In this document: positions 1 to 11,410 of the stretch, piece by piece
Position numbering within the stretch: the stretch's first letter is position 1
Layout: each line of letters opens with the position of its first letter
NCBI GenBank assembly: GCA_014529385.2
Contig: CM043952.1
Coordinates: 66,404,870 to 66,468,869, forward strand
DNA: 64,000 bases
Reading direction: 5' to 3'
Source of the DNA: Adiantum capillus-veneris
Taxonomy: Eukaryota > Streptophyta > Polypodiopsida > Polypodiales > Pteridaceae
Notes under the pieces: generated by a model
Told to the model about the DNA's origin: nothing
Seen by the model: the letters and a program-made list of their open reading frames with translations, nothing else
Databases searched by the model: none
Position numbers and translations under genes: made by a program

Positions 1-379
1 ACTACAACTACGTTTAAAATCACGCTCTATAAATTGAAAGTAAGTGGCTATTCTTTAATTAGAGTAATTAATCAATAAGTACTTTAATTAACTTTTTTTA
101 AAACTATAATTAAGTAATTAATCTACTTAAAGAAAAAGATAGATAACAACACTTACTTGGTTGGGTACTGAGTGTGACATTTTCACTTGACGTAGATTCT
201 TTGCTTTTGATATTTAGCTCATTTTTGGTGCCTTGTTTCCTTGTTGAGAAACTAGAACAATGAGCTGATGTAGCTTAAACCTCACCTTCTAATGCTCTCA
301 AAGCACTAGCATATTCCACTCTAGTGTGACCTCATGAGCTTATTGTGAATATTTTAGCATGATAGCGTTGCCTCATGCA
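1..379. other. AT-rich non-coding flank
   Basis: No convincing gene is visible. The first 150 bases are AT-rich with several TTAATTA-type runs. The palindromic repeat described next starts just after this stretch. Confidence 0.5.
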
Positions 380-420
380 AGTGCTTGAGACTTAACTAGG
401 GCTAGAGCATAATAGCTCTA

Positions 421-795
421 GGGAAAGCGGCTCAAATTTAAGTTCGAACCTCGCCTACATATGCTATTGTAGCAAGTCTGGCTTAATGGCATCCTTGTGG
501 CTACTTAGGGAAATAGGCTCGAGCTTAAGTTCGAACCTTGCCTACATATGCTAATATAGCAAGTCTGCCTTGAACTTAAGTTTGAGCCTCAACTGTATAT
601 GTTACTTTAGCACTAGGGTGTAAGGTTAGCCTCATGACATCTGTGTGGCTACCAATGCCAGTAGGCTCAAACTTAAGTTCGATCCTCACCTGCATATAGT
701 AGAGTAGCACCATCATGTAGGGCTTGTTGCTACATGGGGCATAGAAGAACACCTTTAGGCTCGATCTTAAGTTCGAGCCTCAAGTGCATATTCTT
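421..795. repeat. Higher-order repeat copy A (about 375 bp)
   Basis: Matches 1894-2268 at a constant offset of 1473 bases at both ends checked, with scattered substitutions and no net length change. It spans several basic palindrome units, so a block of units was copied together. Confidence 0.75.
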
Positions 796-1893
796 TAGAA
801 CTAGGATGCAAGGCTTGCCTCCTAACATCCTTGTAGCTACCAATGGAAAGAGCCTTGCTTGCTGTGTAGCCCTACTATGCAAGGGCACAGCCTCATGACA
901 TCCGTGTGGCTATCAAGGACATGGAAAAATATCTTTAGACTCAAGCTAAAGTTTGATTATTTCATACTGTAGCTCTAGGGGGAAAGGTTAGCCTTGTGAA
1001 ATCCTTATAGCTACTAAGGTCATAAAATAGCATCCTTGTGGCAAACAATGGAAAAAATCTTGTACTTAAGTGTAGACCTTGCCTACAAATGTCAGTATAG
1101 CACTACGATGCATGTATAGCTTCATGACATCCATGTGGATACCAAAGGAAAAGAAAAACACTTTGAGGCTCGAGCTTAAGTTCGAGCCTCAATTGTATAA
1201 GCTACTATAGCACTAGGGAGTATGTCTATACTCATCCTTTAGAGATACTAATTCCAAGAGGCTCGAACTTAAGTTTGATCCTCACTTGCATAGGCTAGTG
1301 TAGCACTAGAATGCAAGCCTAATGCCATCCTTGTGGCTACCATGGGTATAGAATATCACCTTAAGTTCAAGCCTCATTTTCATATGCTAGTGTAGCACTA
1401 GGATGGAAGGATTTCCTCATGACATCCTTGTGTCTACTAAGGGCAAGAGGCTCGAACTTAAGTTTGAGCCTTGCCTACATATGCTAGTATGAAAGTCTAG
1501 ATTCATGACATCCTTGTGGATACCAAGGGAACATAACAACACCTTTAGGTTCAAACTTAAGTTTTAGCTTCAATTGCATATGATATTGTAGCACCAATGT
1601 GTAAGGCTAGCCGAGGGATATTCTTGTGGCTACTTAGGGAAAGAGGCTCAAACTTAAGTTCGAACCTCGCCTACATATGCTAGTATAGCAATTCTAACCT
1701 AATGACATCCTTGTGAATAGTTAGGGAAAGCGGCTCAAATTTAAGTTGAAACCTTGCCTGCATATGCTATTGTAGGCTATCTTAATGACATCCTTGTGGC
1801 TTCTTAGGGAAAGAGGCTCAAACTTAAGTTTGAACCTTGCTTACTTATGCTAACATAGCAAGTCTAACTTAATGTCATCCTTGTGTCTACTTA

Positions 1894-2268
1894 GGGAAAG
1901 CGGCTCAAATTTAAGTTCGAACTTTGCCTACATATGCTATTGTAGCAAGTCTGGCATAATGACATTCTTGTGGCTACTTAGGGAAAGAGGCTCGAGCTTA
2001 AGTTAGAACCTTGCCTACATAAGCTAATATAGCAAGTCTACCTTGAACTTAAGTTTGAGCATCAACTGTATATGTTACTTTAGCACTAGGGTGTAAGGTT
2101 AGCCTCATGACATCTGTGTGGCTACCAATGCCAGTAGGCTCAAACTTAAGTTCGATCCTCGCTTGCATATACTAGAGTAGGACCAGCATATAGGGCTTGT
2201 TGCTACCAAGGGCATAGAAGAACACCTTTAGGCTCGATCTTAAGTTCGAGCCTCAAGTGCATATTCTT
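1894..2268. repeat. Higher-order repeat copy B (about 375 bp)
   Basis: Partner of 421-795. The order of the diverged units is identical in both copies, which supports block duplication rather than independent drift of single units. Confidence 0.75.
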
Positions 2269-2702
2269 TAGCACTAGGATGCAAGGCTTGCCTCGTGACA
2301 TCCTTGTGGCTAGCCTTATTTGTATATTCTATTGTAGCACTAGGGTGTAAGGCTAGCCGAGGGACATCCTTGTGGCTACCAGAGGCAAGAGGCTCGAGCT
2401 TAAGTTCGAGCCTCACCTAGATATGTTAGTATAGCACTATCATGAAATGTTAGTATAGATATGTTAGTATACCAGAGGCATGAGGCTCGATCTTAAGTTC
2501 GAGCCTCAAGTGCATATTCTTTAGCACTAGGATGCAAGGCTTGCCTCATGACATCCTTGTGGCTAGCCTTATTTGCATATGCTATTGTAGCACTAGGGTG
2601 TAAGGCTATAGCCGAGGGACATCCTTGTGGCTACCAGAGGCAAGAGGCTCGAGCTTAAGTTCGAGCCTCACCTAGATATGTTAGTATAGCACTATCATGA
2701 AA
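2230..2702. repeat. Recent tandem duplication of about 254 bp inside the satellite
   Basis: The stretches 2230-2447 and 2483-2702 are nearly identical, with an offset of 253-255 bases. They are much closer to each other than to any other unit, so this is the youngest expansion in the array. Confidence 0.8.
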
Positions 2703-3712
2703 ATCTAGATTCACTAAGTCCTTTTAGGATTCATGCAAGAATAGAAAAAAACTTAGGATTGAACTTAAGTCTAGCCTCATGGCATCCTTTTGGTTACCAA
2801 TGACAAGAGGCTCAAACTTAAGTTTGATCCCCACTTGCATATTTGAGTGTAGCACTAGCATGGAAGGCTAGCTTGATGACATATTTGTGGCTATCAAGGG
2901 CATAGAATAGCACCTTTAGGCTCGATCTTAAGTTCGAGCCTCAAGTGCATCAGGGAATAAAAAATCACTTTTAGGCTCAAACTTAAGTTTGAGCTTCCTC
3001 TCCATATGCTAATGTAGCACTAGGATGCATGCCTAGCCTCATGACATCCTTCTAGCTAGAAAAATCATAGAGCTTCACTTTTAGGCTCAAATTTAATGTA
3101 GCACTAACTTGCAAGACTACTCTCATGACATCCTTGTGGCTAGCAAGGGTACAAAACAACATCTTTTGGCTCAAACTTAGGTACGAGCCTGGCCTACACA
3201 TGCTAGTGTTTTTTCTTAAATATACTATTTAACTTAAACATATGCTCCTTGTTTAGGTTCTAACATTGTTCTTTTTGGTTGTTTCAAGAATGGAGGCTTC
3301 CAATGTACCAAGTATACCAGAGCAGGGTAAACAAGTCTTCACACTCGATGTTCTTGGAATGTCCACTCACGCCAAAACTACTACTCCAAGAATAAAGGTT
3401 GACAAGACCTTTGAGTTAACAAAAGAAGAAGGAGTGAAGTGGTTTGTGTATACCTACGATACAGATGCAAACTACAAAGGTGACATCCATCTATATTTGT
3501 CACAAGGTGATATGAAATATGGAGACATGGGGATTGTTGTGGGTGTCAAAGATGATGTGGATGCAACAGCAAAGGCATGCTTTGCATGTAATATGCTACC
3601 TATTGGAGAGACCATAAAGGCAAACAAGTTTTGCTTATCATTGGGCACTTTTCATGTAGCAGACATGAATGGTAGCAAACTAGGAAAATAAAATTCTATT
3701 GTAAAATTAGGA

Positions 3713-5791
3713 TTGAAGATCTCCAGCTTCACTAATCAAGAAGACTCGGGTGTGGACTGTGTGGAGGACCTAGTGAAGGCAGTGAAACATGCAAAGCGAG
3801 TCTTGATCTTACCAAAGAAGATTGTACCTGCAAAGAAACCAATAGGGGCACTACCTAAGAAATTTGTGGAGAAGACAGGGAAAGCCATAGTTAGGAGTGC
3901 ACTTGCAGCATCAAGAGGTGCCTGTGTAAGCGCTTCAACACATGTAGAGAAGATCATTTCCACCATTAATTTAGAGGAGCAAGAAGGTTCACAAGGGCAA
4001 GATGCACAAGGACTCAGAAGAAAAAGAAAGGCAAAGGATGATTCTACTCTTGAGGAAGATCGACAAAAACTAGCAAAGAGGAAGATGAAAAAGAGTGCAG
4101 AAGAAAAAGAGGTTTCGGAAGAGGAGTTGATGGACATGGAAACTCCATCTAAAGATAACAAGGCACTGACCTCTTTAGAAATCAAGAAGGGATTCTATCC
4201 TTTTGGGATCAATGAAGTCTTTAGCATTGACGTGACAAGGTGTTTTCCTGCTCCATCAAACTATGTGTACAGAAGATTAAATCTAGATTGGGTCAGGATT
4301 TTGACTTTAGACTTCATTCAAGAACCAAAGCAAGAGGAGATACTAGCAATTTTGATGCCTTGTGATCCTTCCAAAAAACATCCTCTTGACAAACTTGCCA
4401 AAGAGGATGTTCGCAATGTTGATTACTGGATCATCTCTGGACAACACTCCATTAGTGCTGCAAAACGTTTGCAAGGTGCAAATGTTGCAAAGGTCACCCC
4501 TCAATTGCGTCAACAATTCAAATATAGACGATCAAAGATTATTCTCAATTTCCCACCAAAGATCTCTCGTGAAATCTCCAAAGATGCGAATCTATCTGTT
4601 GCAATGTCAATGCAAAAGGAGCCATTTCTTGACCAACTTATGCAAGCACGAGCACACTGGCGTGCAAATGGTTGTCCTTCTAAGCCACCACCTGGTGTCA
4701 ACCAAACCAAGAAGGACTTTGAGGCTTGGAAGGTACTTGTTTGATTCTTTGAAAACATGGATGTGAGTCTTTTTAATCAATATCTATTTGTAAACTAGAG
4801 TCTATCATAGGCTCAAGCAAGACCTCCATGTGCTCATTTAGAACTTAAATTGAGGTTTTAACTTAAGATTTAGTGTCACTTTCATATGAGGCTAAGCAAG
4901 GCTCGAACTTAAGTTTGAGCTCCACTTACATATACCCATGTATTTTGGACTTTGCATAGATGTATGTGAGCATATAAAGAAACAATTCAATCTAGCTAGG
5001 CTTGAACTTATTAAGTATACGTCTCAATCCCACAAGTTAGAGCCTTGTCAATATTGATGTTGGAATTTTCAATTTTGCAGACCTTTGTTGAGACAACAGA
5101 GCACACACTTCAAAAGGGATTTGTCAAGACCGACTTGCATTTGCTTCTATGTGATGAGAAGATATGGAAGAATTGGGTCAAGATCATGAGACAATATGCT
5201 CCAGGCTTGCTGCCAAATACAAAAGGAGAAACAATTGACGAAGGTTCCAACGAAAATCCTAAATTTCTAACTATGAAGGGTGGTCAGATTCGACAAGCAC
5301 CTGGCACAGCAACACTGGCACCTACATTGTTCAGGTGCATTTTAGGCCTCGAGAATAAAGAAGTTCTTGAACTACAAAATGCAATCCTGGACAAAACCAT
5401 CTTGCTAAAGAAGAGCAAGTATACCCCTCATAGAATGGACATGGATGAGATGGCTTGGAAGCTAAAAACAGATCGAGTGTTGAAAGAAGCAATAATATCA
5501 CTCTTCTTTGATTTGACAAGGGAAAATTTATCTTGGGAGCAAGTTTGTGATAAGTACAAGCTAGGAGAGCATGAGTACAATCAAATGAGGATCTATAGCC
5601 AGCACTATGTCAAGGACTCCCTCAACAGAGCAAAGAAGACTCCACCCTCACTTCCAAAAAGTGTAATAACTCTCCTCAATCATCTTTATAGAGCTTATAT
5701 GGGCATTATATCTCAAGATGAGTCTATTCCATGGAGAATCAAGGGGGTGGGCTTTGATATGGGGAAGATCAAAGACTTTTGCAATACATAG
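3713..5791 (+). CDS. ParB/sulfiredoxin-like domain segment, two exons
   Basis: Exon 3713-4732 (340 residues) and exon 5081-5791 join in phase 0 across a clear GT..AG intron. Residues about 170-260 of the first exon resemble a ParB-type fold: a block around YRRLNLDW near residue 185, then YWIISGQHSISAAKRL at 238-253, comparable to the ParB G-x-H-R..AA signature with S in place of R. Upstream, residues about 95-130 are rich in Lys/Arg (RRKRKAKDD, KRKMKKS), a possible nuclear-localisation or DNA-binding stretch. The second exon is mostly helical-looking and unrecognised. ParB-like domains bind nucleotides and often precede methyltransferases in phage and bacterial proteins. Which reaction, if any, this copy performs is unknown. 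The true start is unclear because no ATG follows the upstream stop closely. Confidence 0.45.
4733..5080 (+). other. Intron carrying the palindromic repeat
   Basis: The 348-base intron begins GTACTTG and ends TTTTGCAG, with the coding frame resuming in phase 0 on the far side. Inside it, around 4890-4920, lies a copy of the GGCTCGAACTTAAG palindrome that makes up the satellite upstream. The repeat family therefore reached or predates this intron. Confidence 0.7.
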
Positions 5792-6731
5792 CACGTACCA
5801 TTTCAATTGGTTGTCTTGGATCTTCATGGTACTAAAGAAAAGCTCTCTATAGATTTTTTTGCAAATTTGGCACTCAATCTAAACACATTGAATGCACAAT
5901 ACGAATATGTGCTAGTGTGTTTCATTGATTTCATCAATATCGAAATGCTTGTTGAAGGGGTTTCTAGCCAATCAACTAAGGTCCATATTGAATATGGAAA
6001 TATCCAAGCAACAAGAGATGACTCATGGATAGATGGAACTGTGGACTCTGCAATGGTTGCTCTTTTTGTTAGCAAGGTTGATAGATTTGAGGCTATTGAC
6101 AAAGCTCATACAAAAAGAGTCTTTTTATCAGGCTCTTGTGACAAGGATCATGAATTTATTGATAGAAACTTCATTGATGGCCTTATCACAGGGTTTTGTC
6201 CTGAGCAAAGCTATGTGTTGGAATTTTTTTTGCGGTGGAGTTGTGTTGGAGCAAAGCTTGTCGAAGAAGAGAAGGGCAATTGCTCTATGTAAAGATGATT
6301 TTGAAGCAATGGAGTTAGAATCTCAATGCTCTAGTCTTTTGGAGAGCAATCCGTCCTTGCAGGAGTGGTGTGGTGCAAGTCAAGCATCACTTGCGAGACA
6401 AACAATGGAGTTGGATGATAAAGAAAAAGAAGACCTTAACAATCTTGACATCGATGAGCAACAAAGCAGTGGAGAGGATGTTGATGGAAATGAAGACAAT
6501 GATAACGTAGACAATACGGATGATAGTGAAGTTCAAGAAGCTACGAATTTTGATCATCAAGGGGGGGCAGACAATGTTGGAGAAATGAGTCCAGTTGTGG
6601 ATATTGAGTGTGCAAAAGAAAATGATGAAGATAATGAGGATGATGATGCAGGCAATGAGGATGCACAAGAGGATGATAGAGCCCCTCAAGACATTGTAGT
6701 AGCTGATGAAAAAGGTGCGAATGCTTCTTAG
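5792..6731 (+). pseudogene. Methyltransferase-like block with acidic tail
   Basis: The order of elements matches a beta-class DNA methyltransferase by eye. A hydrophobic strand ends in LVVLDLHG (5807-5830), where DPPY/W would be expected. Then come a helix and the strand EYVLVCFIDF. The block near 6160-6240 has an acidic/aromatic approach and VLEFFCGG, like the AdoMet motif VLDxFxGxG, followed by KKRRAIALCKDDFE, like the usual R..(I/V)xxE strand. The missing PP(Y/W) would make it catalytically dead if the alignment is right. From about 6420 to the TAG at 6729-6731 the protein is strongly acidic (Asp/Glu/Asn-rich), typical of an unstructured nuclear tail. The frame changes once within this block. 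Confidence 0.4.
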
Positions 6732-8240
6732 AGTATTTTTGATACTAGGTTTAATGATGCATGCCATTCTCATGTACCAACAGACTCCTAAAGTATAAAA
6801 AGGCAGGATAGTGTATTGAATTGATCAATTGTGATACTTTAGGTCCTTCAAACACTATTTTCTTAATACTATCTTGTGTCTTTATCTAAAAGTATGTCAT
6901 TTTAATTAGATTTAATTGTTGTTGTTTTAAAAAATGATGGGGGGGATCAAACTTGAGTTTGAGCCATCACAAAGCACATGTCTTTATTTAAAGTGTCAAT
7001 TCACAAAGCATAGCTAACATACAAATGTGTTTTAAGAGTAAGAAATTTTGGTTTTGGTGAGACAATAATAAAGCATTACCAAACACTAATGAGGCTCAAA
7101 CTTAAGTTCAAGCCTAATAGGGAGAGATAGTGAAGCACTTGTGTATGAACTTCAATCAAAAAAGTCATGGCTGAGTTGTTCTAAGTGAGACTTGAACTTC
7201 CTTATCCTAGTGCAACACTTGCATATGTTACGTGAAACTCATAATGTCTTTGTACCTAACAAGGCATTGAAATTTAGTTTGTAGGCTCGAACTTAAGTTT
7301 GAACCTTGCCTCCACATGTTAGTGTAGCACTACCATGTGAGGCCGAGCTCATGAGCACTACCATGTTATGCCAATCTCAAGAGCATTGTAGTAATATAAT
7401 CTTCCAAATAGCAATACTTACAGATCATGAAGTAAAAAGGATCATACCTTGAAAAATTCATAGTTAAGAGGTTTTTTGAATAGGCCCTAGATGTGCACAA
7501 TATAATAATTTTATACATACTGAATGCGTTGCGACTAGACATGGCTTGAGATTTAAGCCTTACACTTGAAACATAAGCTTAAGGTTAAGACTTAAGCCTT
7601 AGGCATGAAATTAAGTTTGAGCCTCAAAAGTCCTTGTCATAGAATCCTACCTCAGTACTTCCAAGTGAAGCTCATAATTTCACATCCTATTGTAGCGATT
7701 ACATATGTTAAGAAAGAGAAAGAGTCATAATCTATAACAAGAAACTGAAATTTATTTTGTAGGATCGAACTTAAGTTCGAGCCTTGCCTTTGTATGTTAG
7801 TGTAGCACTACCATATGAGTCCAGTCTCATGAGAATTGTAGCAAAAAAATGTTACAAATAACAAAATACTTATAGATTATGAAAAAAATTGGATGATACC
7901 TTGAAAAATTCATAGATAATGGGTTTTATAAATAGGTCTTCAGTGTGCACATAGTATAAAATGTTTTCACATAGTGAATGATGAAGACTAAAAAGGGCTT
8001 AGGACTTACATTTTAAACTTCAAACATAAGCATAAATCTTGAGACTTAAGTTTTAGGCTTGAAACAAAAGCCTAAACTTTGAGACTTAAGCCTTAGGCTG
8101 GAGATTAAGATTAAGCCTCACTTTCAAATGTGCTTTAGGTATCATTCTAGGTTAGCATTTTTGTGTTAATGTGTTAAATGGATCCTTTCTAGCATAAAAC
8201 GTCTGGGTTAGATGATGGAAATGAAATGGCTTCTATGGTT
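6732..8240. repeat. Palindromic-repeat spacer with a roughly 480-bp duplication
   Basis: No gene is evident. The GGCTCGAACTTAAG palindrome recurs near 7100, 7290 and 7770. The blocks at about 7245-7640 and 7728-8125 are diverged copies of each other at an offset of about 480. Each runs from the palindrome through TTGAAAAATTCATAG to a stretch of GACTTAAGCCTTAGGC-type words. Confidence 0.6.
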
Positions 8241-8300
8241 ATTGAAAATCCACTAGACTATTTTCTAAATTGGTAAAAATTTGGCTTTTTTCATCTTTCA

Positions 8301-10344
8301 TATGAAGACAACAAAATAGAAGACGGAGATAACATATCTCAAGCAGCACAAGTGCTACCCACCATTGTTGGAGAGACCGAGTTTCATAAAGGTGATCTTG
8401 TAGAGCACAAAAGTGATCTTGTAGAACAAACCTCTCAAAAAACTTCAAATGACATGACTAAAGAGAGCGAGAACATGCTACCTACAATTGGAGAGACCCA
8501 AATTCATGAAAGTGACATTAGGAATAGTGAAGAGGAGATGGTGGTTGTAGAGCATCAAAGTGATTTTGTTGTGCAAAATTCTCCAAAACCTTCACAGACA
8601 CTAACAACATACCTCAAAGAGATGAGGATGCAGAGGGTAGTGGGAAGAAGGGTGAAGCCAATGAAGAGCTCCAATCGACTCTTGCAACCAAGGACATACA
8701 AGAAAAAACTGACAAAGGGACAGGAAAAGCGACACCAAATACAAACAAAGTCAAGAGCATTCAAGAAAGGGAGCAAGGGATTGAAGTTGGTGAGAAAAAC
8801 AAAGGTACTTATTTGTCCAATGTGATTAGTATAGATATGGCCCTTTTTGGAAGATAATACAAAATTCTATTATGTTGTCTTTGCAGGTGAAATTGACATT
8901 CAAAATCAAGGATCCAGTGTGCCACAAGTAGACATCAACGTTGAGGAGCTACGTCCCGATGCACGAAAACGTAGGCCACTTGGAAGCTTATATTCTTTTG
9001 AGAGAGATGGAGATAAACTAGTCTTTCAATCTTCCCACATCAATAGAGAAATGCAATCACTTTTAGGAGACATCATTATAGAGGAGTATGGGAGTATGAG
9101 ACGTAAATAAACGTGTGCAATTTACAATTGTGTGCTGCAAATATATGGTCCCTTGTTTTGAGATTTATAAGTGCAAAAACTTAAATTGTTATCATTCTTT
9201 TGTATCGTATGCAGAAAATATTGCTCATGCAATCAGCATGAAGAAACATGCACTCATTCTTGATCTTAATGGAGTTTTACTCAGCAAAGAAGAGAAGAGG
9301 CATCCATGTATAGATTGTGTCAAAATTGACCTTGGTCACACCACAATTGTTGTTCGTCCGGGTTGTTTTGAATTTTTGGATGAGATAAGTCAGTACTTTC
9401 ATGTTGGTATTTGGTCCACCATGCTACAAAAGAATGTTTTCACTTATGTGAACACTCTTGAAAAGCATGCACATAAAAAATATCATTTCTTTATGGTATG
9501 GGGACAAGAAGATTGCTACATCCATAATCTTCGAAAAGTGTATAGACCGGATAAGCCTAATGTTGAAGCTATGTTTAAGCCTTTGTTGAGGGTTTGGTAT
9601 CAGTGCAGGAATTTATGCAGTACAAAGAATACATTGCTCATTGATGATAGCCCTTTCAAGGGATGTATTAACCCAAATGATAACTGTTTATATCCTGAAA
9701 GTTTTCAAGGGAGGCCTGACTATCTTCTTTGCAATGAGCTTCTACCATACCTTTTAAATCTAAATAATACAGATGACATTCGATCTATTATTTCACTCAA
9801 TCGGCTAGGAAAATCTCCAATCACAGAGGTTCATGAACTATTTACAAAGTTTCAAGACATTATGGAAGAATGGGGTATGTTCAATGTCCAAGTTCTAAAG
9901 GAAGAACTTGACAACAATTCAGTCGAAGTGGAAAGCTCATCTTGTGCATCTTCACAGCTACCATTGTGCAATAACAAGTTAAGTTATGTTCAAGAAAGTA
10001 GAGGCAAGAAAGTAGTAAACTCCTTAAGCAAGGATCCAGCTATGTTGGCATCCAAGTTTGGTGTGCCACTATTATCTTCAAACCAGCTTAACTTGTTAAA
10101 ATTGTCTCACAAAACAAAAAATTTGATTGATCAACATGCTATTGCTTATGCTACTAGCTTGGGGTATGGTCGTGGTCATTTCATTAGCGGAGTTGCAGCA
10201 AAAGCATACATATCAACGCTACAAAAGGCCTACTTAAGCTTATGGGTAGGAATCACTTTAGATTTATCAAAAAATATAAAAAATAAAATCAAATTTTTAT
10301 CTAATCTAGCATATTTGTTATTGCAGGTGGAAGAAAAAAACTAG
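8301..10344 (+). CDS. FCP1/NIF-type HAD phosphatase-like protein
   Basis: Exons end at 8804, run 8887-9102 and 9215-10245, and close at 10327-10344. The introns are 82, 112 and 81 bases with GT..AG borders; phases fit at the last two, and at the first if exon 1 is read in the frame ending NKG. The third exon carries an FCP1 homology domain: LILDLNGVLL near 9252-9281, GIWSTMLQKNV near 9400, and LLIDDSPF near 9634-9657. The first motif is DxN rather than the usual DxD, as in many plant members of this family. Catalytic Asp 1 and the late DD pair are kept. Family members dephosphorylate Ser/Thr in nuclear targets; the substrate here is unknown. Upstream coding (8301-8804) is Glu/Lys/Ser-rich and low in complexity, with one frame change around 8590-8625, so the 5' part may be damaged. 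The true start is not resolved. It is followed closely by a second copy of the domain. Confidence 0.65.
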
Positions 10345-10754
10345 TAAGGGCTTGGCGTGCGCGTTGACTCAATCACTTGGAATGTTCACATACATCTAGA
10401 GTGGTGGAAATGTGTTAAGAAGATTTTGACCAAAACAATGTGTTGGGCTCTAGTATTCCGGCCAAAACAATGTGTTGGGTCCAATTATTTGAACATGAAC
10501 CAAATATGTACACTTTTATATTTCATCAACTAGATGTTATTCAGCTTTGGAAAAGAAGTCTCTCTTTTATCTTTGTGGTTGGAGCTCTTTGTACAAGATT
10601 TCTTCTGTGTATTGAAGAAAAATATTTTCTTTTGTTGTCTTCTCAAGGTTTAAGTCTATATATATCATGGATAAAATAAATAATGTTGGTGCACTGTGTG
10701 TTAATTGAAAGTAATATCTCTTCCATTGACCATCATGCCTTTTTTTTGGAACAG
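10345..10754. other. Spacer between the two FCP1-like genes
   Basis: No supported coding exon. It contains a direct repeat of about 20 bases around CCAAAACAATGTGTTGGG (near 10430 and 10463). It ends in a T-rich tract and GGAACAG, a plausible splice acceptor for the next gene. Confidence 0.4.
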
Positions 10755-11410
10755 GAGATTCTGAAGCATATAAATTTGATTTCAAATGTACAAAGCATTT
10801 ACTATTGAGGTGGCACATGTCATTGAGGACTCATAGGCCTAGAAGGAAATTGATTCCACCACTCTCAGATACTATACGAAAACAAAGAAGAGTATTGATC
10901 CTTGAACTCAATGGTGTTTTACTTAAGACCATTGAAATGCAACATGGTGATGTATGCCCAGATTGGGAAAAACATATGCATCTCGTTGAAGAGAGTACAA
11001 ATGTGTGGCATTTTATTTGCAAAGATGCATTCACTTTCCTTGATTTTTGCATGCAATGGTTTGAGGTGCGGATTTGGAGCACTAATAGATTGCAAAGGAC
11101 TCGTCGTATTCTTGAGTTATGCTTTCCACAACACCATCAAAAATTTAATGTCATAGCAGGACAGGCAGCATGCCAAAAGACAGATCTTCTAATTGGATAT
11201 CGATTTGTATACCACAAGAACTTGGATGTAGCATGGAGAATTTTTCATGATCTGGATGGAAATAATACCTTAATTTTTTACGAGGCCCTTTACAGTGTAA
11301 TGTGGAATATGCCCGGAACCTACTTGATTTTTCCAAAAATGTGGAATCAATCAAATGAAGAGCTTGAAAGTTTTTTGGAGAGAACAATCACTTGTAGATT
11401 CTTTTTATGA
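10755..11410 (+). CDS. FCP1-like HAD domain, probable pseudophosphatase
   Basis: After a good acceptor (TTTTGGAACAG) an open frame runs to TGA at 11408-11410. It aligns by eye with the neighbouring FCP1-like domain: LILELNGVLL near 10895, FTFLDFCMQWFEVRIWS near 11030, and a final helix region ending ESFLERTITC. The first catalytic Asp is replaced by Glu (ELNG) and the second by Asn. The LIDDSP motif of the neighbour is replaced by LIFYEALYS, so the usual phosphotransfer and metal-binding residues are missing. It is either a scaffold-like pseudophosphatase or a decaying duplicate. The upstream exon or exons were not identified. Its first exon boundary leaves phase 1, as at the HAD-exon acceptor of the neighbour (9215), which supports origin by tandem duplication or fusion into one longer gene. 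Confidence 0.55.

Larger units (their letters stand above)
380..3215. repeat. Degenerate satellite built on palindromes
   Basis: A unit recurs more than 25 times with heavy divergence. Its core is the perfect palindrome CTCGAACTTAAGTTCGAG, which is even longer in the best copies. This is followed by a CATATG-CTAGTGTAGCACTAG block, itself an inverted repeat CTAGTG/CACTAG. Then comes a block reading AAGGCTAGCCT...CATGACATCCTTGTGGCTACC. Measured core-to-core distances include 94, 160, 93 and 162 bases, so spacing is not uniform. No reading frame is conserved across units, so it looks non-coding. The same core recurs at about 4.9 kb, 7.1-8.1 kb and inside an intron of the next gene. Confidence 0.85.
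3291..6731 (+). pseudogene. Decayed ParB-like / DNA-methyltransferase-like fusion gene
   Basis: Three coding blocks lie in order on the plus strand: an N-terminal block (3291-3691), a ParB-like block with one intron (3713-5791) and a methyltransferase-like block with an acidic tail (about 5800-6731). The first two blocks share a frame but are separated by an in-frame TAA near 3690. An in-frame TAG near 5790 separates the second from the third. The frame changes once near 6230 at a run of T. A preceding splice acceptor (TTTCAAG just before the ATG at 3291) suggests an intron in the 5' leader. The N-terminal 133 residues match nothing I recognise. Base use is gene-like throughout, so this is a young pseudogene, or a gene with readthrough or sequencing errors. 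The domain reading is by eye, not from a search. Confidence 0.5.

Noticed and set aside
380-3215. The palindromic array as a CRISPR-like array
   Set aside because: Spacers are related to each other, spacing is irregular, the context is a plant nuclear genome, and no cas-like gene is present.
10440-10679. Open frame as an exon joining the two FCP1-like genes
   Set aside because: No homology to the family and no fitting splice phases were found.
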